Shown piece after piece: positions 5,174-10,452 of a stretch of DNA of 10,452 nt. Positions within the stretch are counted from its first letter, which is position 1. Every line of letters begins with the position of its first letter. Made by a program: the position numbers and the translations under genes. The stretch spans positions 1 to 10,452 of the forward strand of contig QNBS01000049.1 of NCBI GenBank assembly GCA_003644175.1, in the 5' to 3' direction. The stretch is from Planctomycetota bacterium (GTDB lineage: Bacteria; Planctomycetota; Phycisphaerae; Sedimentisphaerales; Anaerohalosphaeraceae). Under the pieces are notes generated by a model that did no database searches, was not told the origin of the DNA, and saw only the letters and a program-made list of their open reading frames with translations.

Positions 5174-6814
5174 TTATTGCGGCTTATTGGTCTTGTAGAA
5201 CATCATAACAGGCGCCCCGCCGAATGCAATACCCATCCACGCCGCTTCGTCGATTTCCTCCTCGGTGAAACCCTTTTCTCTCGCCTTTTGAACATGCACT
5301 TTCAGGCACGGGGCGCATTTTGCATGAACCGAAAGGGCAATCGACATCGCCTGCTTGGTATAGGCGTCAAGCCCCCCCGGCCGGTTCACCCTGCCCATAA
5401 AGTCCATAAACCGCTGCTGCATCTCCTGCGCACCCTCGCTCTCGCCGCTCGCAGGGCCTGTTGCAGCCCCTTGCTCTGGAGCGACCGGACCATCGCCGGC
5501 GCCGACACAACAAGGGGTCGTTTGCGAGTCAAGAGCAGTCGCGATGGGTTGCGGTTTTGCCTCGACAGTCTTTTTAGGCCTGGTTTCACGCGGCTTGGGC
5601 AATTGACGCTTACCCGTTGTTATAACATGGACTTTACCCTCGCCCTTGGCCGTCACCTTCCCGATCACCGTCGCAGCCAGGACTCCCGCCTCGTGCAGCG
5701 CCTGAAGGAACTTATCCGCATCGGGCGCGTCAATCGCAATCAAAAGTCCCCCCGATGTCTGCGCGTCAAAGCACATATCCAGCATCTCCGGGCCGATGCC
5801 GTCACCTGCGACTACACGCCCGCCGCACGATTCCTTATTGCGTTCGATCGCGCCCGGAAGTATCCCGTCCGCCACATACTGCAGCAAATGCGGAAATACC
5901 GGTATGTCGTCCCAGACAACTTCGGCATCCACCCCGCTGGAAAGCGACATCTCCGCCAGGTGCCCCATCAGGCTGAAACCCGTAACATCCGTACACGCAT
6001 GCGCGCCGAATTTGACCATCAACGCAGAAGCCTCCTTGTTAAGCGCAGTCATGGATTTGGCGGTCGCCTCGGTGCTCTCAGGATATGCTCTTCCGATCTG
6101 CGAGGCGAACGCCGTAATTCCCGTCCCCAACGGCTTGGTCAATATCAGCACATCGCCCGGCTGCGCATTTGCGTTGGCCGTCACCTGCTTGATGTCCATA
6201 ATACCCGTCACCGCAAAACCGGCCTTGATCTCCGAATCATTAATGCTGTGCCCGCCGATAATGGCGACGCCGGCTTCTTTCATCTTGTCGATGCCGCCGC
6301 GAAGAATATCCGTCATAGCCTCATCCGGCGCCTTGCGAACCGGAAAGCCCAAAACCGATAGCGCCGTCAGCGGCACGCCCCCCATCGCATAAATATCGCT
6401 CACCGAATTAGCCGCCGCCACCTGCCCGAACGTGTAAGGATCGTCCACCGAAGGCGTAAAAACATCCACCGTCTGCACAAGCGCCTTGCCGTCGCCGATA
6501 TCGAATATCCCCGCATCGTCGCCGGCCGGAACGCCCACAAGCACACGCGGATCGTCGATCACCGGCAGCCCCTTCAGCACGCTTTTCAAAAACGCCTGGT
6601 CGATCTTAGATGCACAACCGGCCTTCTCGATCAAATGCGTAAGCTTAACCTCGCCCGTCGGCGACTCCATCCGCTCCCCGGCGCACAGGCAAATATCCTT
6701 CTCCTTAAAAAGATCGCAAGGACAAGGCTTCTTCGGATCGCAAATGCAATGCCCCAACTTAATAGACCGCTTCATAATACGTTTACGCTTTTCAAGATTC
6801 TGTCGAGTAGACAT
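5174..6814 (-). CDS. selD: selenophosphate synthetase fused to Cys-rich N-terminus and AhpD-like C-terminus
   Basis: A 546-residue protein made of three parts. Residues 20-48 hold three C-x-C pairs (Cys23/25, 31/33, 42/44), perhaps a metal or Fe-S site. Residues about 55-395 are SelD, which makes selenophosphate from selenide and ATP. The catalytic Cys67 and Lys70 sit in AGCASK (E. coli Cys17/Lys20; the non-essential Cys19 is Ser here), followed by AGDDAGIFD, GGHSIND, DVTGFSLMGHLAEM and TSGGLL. After a Pro/Ala/Gln-rich linker (about 400-465), residues 466-546 form an AhpD/carboxymuconolactone decarboxylase-like domain with C500-A-P-C503 and His507. SelD alone is usually about 350 residues. 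Start ATG 6814 is supported by AAGGA 8 nt upstream; ATG 6772 is an internal alternative. It supplies selenophosphate for SelA loading of the tRNA-Sec encoded just downstream. Confidence 0.95.
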   Translation of the reverse strand: MSTRQNLEKRKRIMKRSIKLGHCICDPKKPCPCDLFKEKDICLCAGERMESPTGEVKLTHLIEKAGCASKIDQAFLKSVLKGLPVIDDPRVLVGVPAGDDAGIFDIGDGKALVQTVDVFTPSVDDPYTFGQVAAANSVSDIYAMGGVPLTALSVLGFPVRKAPDEAMTDILRGGIDKMKEAGVAIIGGHSINDSEIKAGFAVTGIMDIKQVTANANAQPGDVLILTKPLGTGITAFASQIGRAYPESTEATAKSMTALNKEASALMVKFGAHACTDVTGFSLMGHLAEMSLSSGVDAEVVWDDIPVFPHLLQYVADGILPGAIERNKESCGGRVVAGDGIGPEMLDMCFDAQTSGGLLIAIDAPDADKFLQALHEAGVLAATVIGKVTAKGEGKVHVITTGKRQLPKPRETRPKKTVEAKPQPIATALDSQTTPCCVGAGDGPVAPEQGAATGPASGESEGAQEMQQRFMDFMGRVNRPGGLDAYTKQAMSIALSVHAKCAPCLKVHVQKAREKGFTEEEIDEAAWMGIAFGGAPVMMFYKTNKPQ

Positions 6815-6837
6815 AACATGGTTCCTTACATATAAAA

Positions 6838-6904
6838 TTTTACCACGAAGGACGCGAAGTTCGCGAAGTTAAAGTAAAAAACCAAATATATCTTCGTGGT
6901 GAAA
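6838..6904. repeat. CCACGAAG-type repeat: tandem 9-mers in a long inverted repeat
   Basis: Three 9-base units (CACGAAGGA, CGCGAAGTT, CGCGAAGTT; 6844-6870) lie beside the left arm of an inverted repeat. TTTTACCACGAAG (6838-6850) pairs with CTTCGTGGTGAAA (6892-6904) over 13 positions with one T-G wobble. The element fills much of the gap upstream of selD. Repeats of this look occur intergenically in some planctomycete and verrucomicrobial genomes (recollection, not checked). The rest of 6905-7011 shows nothing recognisable. Confidence 0.6.
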
Positions 6905-7011
6905 AGTATTATTCGTTATCGTAATACAATACTGCTGATTTTAACCGGAAACTGTCGGATGTAAAGGGCTAATTGATGCAGAAAGGTTTACGAACCGACT
7001 CAACGGGAAAA

Positions 7012-7440
7012 TTAGAATGTAAGGTCATCTGCGAAGCACTTCATGATGTGATTTGTAAAATCAATAAATTCATCCAGATGATTGTCGATCACATCAAGCA
7101 TCAGTTTAATATCCAGGTCCTGGTATTCATGCACTAAAACATTGCGAAATCCAACCATTTTTTCCAGCCCGTCGGAAAGCTGGTAAGGAATAATTTTATT
7201 ATCGGCGAGCAAACGAAAACTTTCCCTGCTTGCTTTGGGAAGTCCCAGCTTCTTCTTCTTTATGGTATAGTTGGCAAGGTCAATAACCTGTTCGCAGGCC
7301 CGTTGCAGATTGATTGCGATAGCATCCTGTTTCAAATAATTTTCCTCAAACCGAACTTCCCCGGGCATGGAATAATACAAACGAATTTGCCTGACACAGC
7401 GTTCGATACTTTCTTTTTTATTCAAAACGATATCATTCAT
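7012..7440 (-). CDS. hepT: HepT-like HEPN-domain toxin (type VII toxin-antitoxin)
   Basis: A 142-residue helical protein of the HepT/DUF86 (HEPN) family. The key motif R-x4-H-x-Y is present as RNVLVHEY at about 99-106, preceded by KMVGF, as expected for the catalytic HEPN site of an RNase toxin. Residues ENYLKQDAIAINLQRACEQVIDLANY form the usual HepT helix before it. The ATG overlaps the mntA stop by 4 bp (ATGA), so translation is coupled. In the characterised system, the MntA nucleotidyltransferase neutralises HepT by adding AMP residues to the Tyr of the RX4HXY motif; that Tyr is kept here. The start is the first Met after the overlap. Codons are more AT-rich than those of selD or the dehydratase genes, suggesting acquisition by transfer. 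Confidence 0.92.
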   Translation of the reverse strand: MNDIVLNKKESIERCVRQIRLYYSMPGEVRFEENYLKQDAIAINLQRACEQVIDLANYTIKKKKLGLPKASRESFRLLADNKIIPYQLSDGLEKMVGFRNVLVHEYQDLDIKLMLDVIDNHLDEFIDFTNHIMKCFADDLTF

Positions 7441-7850
7441 ACCTTATAAATCCTTCCATCGGCCAGAATGCCTTCCAAAATTCCCCGACGTTCTTCGTTA
7501 AGTTTTTGATAATATGAAAACGTCAGCATCTCAAACTCATCGGCCGCATATTCGTCCGACTGACAGATACGGCGATCATCCATGACAACTTCCTTTTGGA
7601 GAACCGTGGGAACCTGGCGCAAATTGATTAAATCCACGCCCTTTCCAAGCAGTCTTTCCAGTTCAAAACGCAAATCACTCATCAGTAAAGAGCCGGCTTT
7701 GGGTGATTTCTCATGTGGCAAAAGCACGGCAATGTCTACATCACTGTCTGTCCATGCCTCATCCGTACCGTAACTGCCGAATAAATAAACCGCCTGAACG
7801 TCAGGATAGTATTTTAATACCGCAGTGATTATCTTATCTGTTTCATTCAT
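7437..7850 (-). CDS. mntA: MntA-like minimal nucleotidyltransferase antitoxin
   Basis: A 137-residue protein of the MNT nucleotidyltransferase family. The signature G-S-x10-D-x-D is exact: FGSYGTDEAWTDSDVDIAVL at about 24-43, giving the two metal-binding aspartates. A third region, GKGVDLINLRQVP, holds a further likely Asp. The protein would inactivate the HepT toxin encoded directly downstream by AMPylation. Gene order (mntA then hepT, 4-bp overlap) agrees with type VII toxin-antitoxin operons. ATG 7850 is preceded by only a weak GAG-type ribosome site. The operon sits beside a decayed SIR2-like gene, as in a defence or mobile-gene region. Confidence 0.92.
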   Translation of the reverse strand: MNETDKIITAVLKYYPDVQAVYLFGSYGTDEAWTDSDVDIAVLLPHEKSPKAGSLLMSDLRFELERLLGKGVDLINLRQVPTVLQKEVVMDDRRICQSDEYAADEFEMLTFSYYQKLNEERRGILEGILADGRIYKV

Positions 7851-7887
7851 ATCATCATCTCGATAATCTTTACCATGTCATTGCTAC

Positions 7888-8305
7888 CTACAGCAGAGTT
7901 GACCAATCAACTTCTTCGCCTTTCTTTTCTATTACACCTATTCTGGCACTACAGCCAAAAACTTTCTTAAAGTCAGACTTTAAATCCCCTGCGATGGGAT
8001 CGATTAGTGTTATCGGCGGTAATCCACTGTGTTTTCTCGAAAAGAAGGGGGTAGCCAAAGTTATCCTTTTGCTCACGAGGAACCATTATCCAATTTATTG
8101 AACCGTGCATCTTCAGAATCTTTACGCCGGAGCCGTCCCCCAGCCATTCAATTCTCTGCTGCAAATAATCAAGCCATTCCAAGGCATCCTTCAGATCATC
8201 CTCTCGGAACTTGCCACCGAGGTGGTTCGTTAAATCCGTGGCCAGAGGCATCCCAGCCATCTTTGAAAAACCAGCACCAAGAATAAAAACTCGCTTTGAA
8301 CTCAT
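7888..8305 (-). pseudogene. degraded SIR2-like domain gene (internal deletion, probable frameshift)
   Basis: From ATG 8305 the frame reads MSSKRVFILGAGFSKMAGMP, the nucleotide-binding start of SIR2-like defence-type proteins (GAGFSK). After about 50 residues it jumps to VKILKMHGSINWIMVPR, a motif that normally lies well over 100 residues later, so the middle including catalytic residues appears deleted. The frame closes at 7973 after 110 residues. From about 8076 another frame (TPFFSRKHSGLPPITLI onward) stays open to TAG 7888-7890 and may be the original C-terminus after a frameshift near the five-base C/G run at 8048-8052. No Shine-Dalgarno is seen. Full-length relatives have several hundred residues. 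Likely inactive. An intact short protein from ATG 8347 cannot be fully excluded. Confidence 0.65.
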
Positions 8306-8364
8306 ATAGGCTTTTTTTGAAATCAAGTTTCTATTGCATCTTTCCATTACTTAATAGCTTTCTA

Positions 8365-8499
8365 TCACAAAACCACCATAACCGTGTTACTTCCCGGCCC
8401 TTCACCGGCTTTATTTATCGCCATAATGCGATATTTGAGTTCTGTTTTTCCAGATGGCCAACTAATGTAGCTTTGGTCGCTGTCACAAAGTAAACCGCC
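8365..8499 (-). pseudogene. C-terminal fragment of a fibronectin type III-like domain
   Basis: The minus-strand frame between TAA 8502-8500 and TGA 8367-8365 encodes 44 residues ending ELKYRIMAINKAGEGPGSN and TVMVVL. This is the typical last two strands of an FN3 domain (YRVxAxNxAGEGxPSN). It lacks a start codon and the rest of the domain, so it is a gene remnant. The surrounding 8306-8364 and 8500-8605 hold only short inverted repeats (CCGC-CTTA-GCGG at 8497-8508; AAAAGT/ACTTTT at about 8507-8524) and no gene I can support. Confidence 0.6.
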
Positions 8500-8605
8500 T
8501 TAGCGGAAAAGTCAAATCACTTTTTCGGCTCCTTGGCAGTGGGGCTGACATGACACCTTTCCCGAGGCTCGGCATAATTCTAACCCCCGATGCAATCGGC
8601 TCTTC

Positions 8606-9394
8606 TCACGCTCCGCCGCCGTTTAATTGTCTCGCCGCCAGTATCGCCGCCCCCAGCGCGCCGGTCATTTGCGGATTCGCGCAGACCCTCACTTTTTTTC
8701 CCAACGATTCGGCCAGCGCCGTCTCCATCCCCGGCACCATCGCCACGCCGCCCGTAAATACGATCGGCGCCTCGGCGCCGGCCCCCATCATCGACGTCAT
8801 TCGTTTGGCGATCGATTCCTGGACGCCGGCCACTATATCCTCCTGCGACGCGCCCGAAGCCAATAAACCCACAATTTCAGTCTCGGCAAACACAACGCAC
8901 ATACTGCTGATCGCCGCCGGGTCCGTGCTCTTGTGCGCCAGTCGCCCCAGGTCGCTCAGTTGCACCCCGAAACGCTCGGCCACGATCTCCAGGAATCGCC
9001 CCGTCCCCGCCGCGCAACGGTCGTTCATCGCAAAATCGCGAACCCTGCCGCTATCGTCCAGACGCAGCAGTTTACTGTCCTGCCCGCCGATATCGATAAC
9101 CGTCCGCGCATCCGGTTCGAGCCGGCGAACCCCCGCCGCATGACAACTGATCTCCGTTATCGTCGTATCCGCAGCCGAGATAATGCCCCGACCGTAGCCC
9201 GTCGCCACCGTCCTTGCGATCTGTCCGGCGCCGATGCCCTGCTCGGCCAGCAACTTGCCGTAAAGATCGGCGGCGAGTGAGTCCTGCTCGACCCCCTGAT
9301 CGATCACGCCCGACGCGACGATCTCATTGTCCTCGGTATTCAGCAGGACGATCTTGATCGCCCTGGAACCTGCATCAATGCCCGCACAAATCAT
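8606..9394 (-). CDS. 2-hydroxyacyl-CoA dehydratase / benzoyl-CoA reductase activase (HgdC/BadF type)
   Basis: A 262-residue ATPase of the acetate and sugar kinase/Hsc70 fold. Motifs are clear: GIDAGSRAIK (residues 5-14), ATGYGR (64-69), EISCHA (81-86), IDIGGQDSK (100-108), NDRCAAGTGRFLE (124-136), SSMCVVFAETE (163-173) and FTGGVA. Cys127 and Cys166 have the same positions as the two cysteines that hold the shared 4Fe-4S cluster in the Acidaminococcus HgdC dimer. The enzyme uses ATP to inject one low-potential electron into the dehydratase. ATG 9394 has GGAG 6 nt upstream and overlaps the upstream gene's stop (ATGA), so the pair is translationally coupled. The substrate of the target enzyme is not known; the protein is oxygen-sensitive in known cases. 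Confidence 0.95.
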   Translation of the reverse strand: MICAGIDAGSRAIKIVLLNTEDNEIVASGVIDQGVEQDSLAADLYGKLLAEQGIGAGQIARTVATGYGRGIISAADTTITEISCHAAGVRRLEPDARTVIDIGGQDSKLLRLDDSGRVRDFAMNDRCAAGTGRFLEIVAERFGVQLSDLGRLAHKSTDPAAISSMCVVFAETEIVGLLASGASQEDIVAGVQESIAKRMTSMMGAGAEAPIVFTGGVAMVPGMETALAESLGKKVRVCANPQMTGALGAAILAARQLNGGGA

Positions 9395-10452
9395 GTCTTT
9401 CTCCGTTGCAGTACAGTTTCCACAAGCGCCTCCATACGCATCCCAAGCGACGCGGCAATCGAATCGCTCACCGGCGACACCTCAATCTCAAGGGCGCTCA
9501 TCCCTAACGTCTCCTGAACGTAATCTGCGATTATCCTGCCCTCCAACGTACAGTGACTGGCGCCGGGGATACGCGACACGATAACCGCTTCGGCGCCGAA
9601 TCTCACAATGTCGGCGCCGATACGTTCGGCCCGATCCTGCGCCGAGCCAACCATAGGATCCGCCAGCGCCGCCCGGGCAAGCGCCTCCATCGGCTCGACA
9701 TCCTCGGCAATTGCATCCAGCGCGTGGCTGAACAGATACTCCGTGCCGCAGATTCGTCCGCCGCAGTCCTCCAACAGATTCATCACCTGCAAATCGGCAA
9801 CCGGATTGACCCAGAATATCCTCGCCGCTCCCGAATCGCCGACGCCTTTACCCAGCTCTATCCGCCCCTTAACTTCATCGAGCAAAAGCCCTAATATCTC
9901 GATTGTCTCATCCCTGTCGCTGCAAAAATGTATCGCAAACATCTCAGCAACCAGCATTTCAAGAGCCCCCATCGGACAACGCTTTGCCGTAAACACCAGT
10001 TCTCTAAGCTCTCGCAGGTGTCGCCGAACAACATTCGCCTGCCGAATCCCCGCCGCTAATTTCTCATCGTCAAGTTCCTCACCCGACACCTCCGCTAATG
10101 CACGCCTTACCATTTGCAATTGCGTCTTCACAAAATCCACCTGAGGCCGCGGCCCGACAAAACCGCCCCCCAGCACAACAGACCCCTCGCCGCTTTCCAC
10201 CGGCCGTCTGTGCGGCGCCTCCCACCACAAAATCTTGTGCCCCAGACCTTCCAGCCGCTGCGCGATCGCACTGAAGTCGTCGCAAGTCGCCCCCACACTG
10301 CACGTCAAAAGATCGGGAATCGGAAAATGATTACCCGTAACAAAAGCGCCCAGCATCGCCCGCACCGGACAAAACGATTCATCTATCCCAAGTCCGTCGG
10401 CGACATCGAGCAAACCCGCGCTCAACTCCATCACACAGGGAATCCACCACGC
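9391..10452 (-). CDS. 2-hydroxyacyl-CoA dehydratase D-component (HgdB)-family protein, 5' end outside the window
   Basis: 353 residues are visible. The frame remains open to the window edge (AWWIPC before the GTG at 10434), and WWIPCVMELS reads as conserved protein, so the start probably lies outside. Family features: RIFWVNPVADLQ and LLEDCGGRICGTEY in the middle, and near the end GAEAVIVSRIPGASHC followed by ALEIEVSPVSDSIAASLGMR and ALVETVLQ, the usual C-terminal fold with the last Fe-S cysteine. Visible cysteines include residues 6, 28, 51, 57, 159, 230, 235 and 301. Such subunits bind a 4Fe-4S cluster and receive the electron from the activase encoded directly downstream. The N-terminal Cys pattern (ESFCPVR, LTCSVGATCDDF) differs from classical HgdB, so the substrate cannot be stated; a double-cubane-type reductase is possible. 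Confidence 0.82.
   Translation of the reverse strand, partial: AWWIPCVMELSAGLLDVADGLGIDESFCPVRAMLGAFVTGNHFPIPDLLTCSVGATCDDFSAIAQRLEGLGHKILWWEAPHRRPVESGEGSVVLGGGFVGPRPQVDFVKTQLQMVRRALAEVSGEELDDEKLAAGIRQANVVRRHLRELRELVFTAKRCPMGALEMLVAEMFAIHFCSDRDETIEILGLLLDEVKGRIELGKGVGDSGAARIFWVNPVADLQVMNLLEDCGGRICGTEYLFSHALDAIAEDVEPMEALARAALADPMVGSAQDRAERIGADIVRFGAEAVIVSRIPGASHCTLEGRIIADYVQETLGMSALEIEVSPVSDSIAASLGMRMEALVETVLQRRKT

Noticed and set aside
5177..6361. 394-codon plus-strand open frame opposite selD
   Set aside because: It is an antisense shadow of a well-supported selD reading; its product is Arg/His-rich without motifs.
6844..6870. CRISPR-like array
   Set aside because: The units are 9 bases and contiguous without spacers, and no cas gene is present.
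5796..6872. Two further plus-strand open frames opposite selD (5796-6392, 6486-6872)
   Set aside because: Ser/Pro/Ala-rich antisense shadows caused by GC-biased codon positions, with no ribosome binding site or family pattern.
8497..8524. Intrinsic terminator or insertion-sequence end downstream of the activase
   Set aside because: The stems are only 4-6 bp and no proper T-tract, target duplication or transposase is seen.
8550..9143. 197-codon plus-strand open frame opposite the activase
   Set aside because: Low-complexity Ala/Ser/Pro product; the opposite strand carries all activase motifs.
9608..10144. 178-codon plus-strand open frame opposite the HgdB-family gene
   Set aside because: Ser/Ala-rich shadow; the real gene on the other strand is supported by family motifs and coupling to the activase.

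Overview
The window looks like a chromosomal segment of an anaerobic or facultative member of the Planctomycetota, probably near the Phycisphaerae/Sedimentisphaerales. I infer this from the style of the genes (a large PQQ-type beta-propeller protein, an FN3 remnant, short dispersed tandem repeats), the fairly GC-rich coding DNA with AT-rich spacers, and the oxygen-sensitive Fe-S enzymes. No marker gene is present that could prove it.

Layout, left to right. 1-1965 (+): the 3' part of a beta-propeller protein that starts before the window. 1966-2084: a promoter region with a clear sigma70-type promoter, a phased direct repeat and a 12-bp palindrome. 2085-3497 (+): what I read as ONE gene with an in-frame TGA at 2601-2603, joining a secreted N-terminal domain to a C-terminal domain of 7-8 membrane helices. 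3489-4632 (-): a membrane Fe-S (NapH/YccM-like) protein and a small one-helix membrane protein. These are divergent from 4749-5054 (+), a TRASH-like metal-binding lipoprotein; the shared promoter region holds an 18-bp imperfect palindrome. 5073-6814 (-): selD, extended at both ends, followed after 6 nt by tRNA-Sec (selC). 7012-7850 (-): a MntA/HepT toxin-antitoxin pair, next to a decayed SIR2-like gene (7888-8305) and an FN3 fragment (8365-8499). 8606-10452 (-): an activator (HgdC/BadF type) and a D-component-family subunit (HgdB type, cut by the window edge) of a 2-hydroxyacyl-CoA dehydratase-like system.

How it fits together. The central point is selenium. The window carries selenophosphate synthetase and tRNA-Sec in one transcription unit, so the organism very probably decodes UGA as selenocysteine. 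About 2.5 kb away, the 2085-3497 gene has an in-frame UGA. It is followed 21 nt later by the loop of a perfect 7-bp hairpin that meets the published description of a bacterial SECIS element. The sequence after the UGA stays in the same frame, reads as sensible protein and has no convincing start of its own. I therefore propose a previously undescribed membrane selenoprotein with Sec at residue 173 and a nearby Cys at 177. The main alternative is a nonsense mutation in a gene whose homologues have Cys, Trp or Ser there. The other blocks (thiol/metal proteins, toxin-antitoxin pair with decayed defence gene, Fe-S dehydratase activator) are ordinary families in somewhat unusual arrangements.
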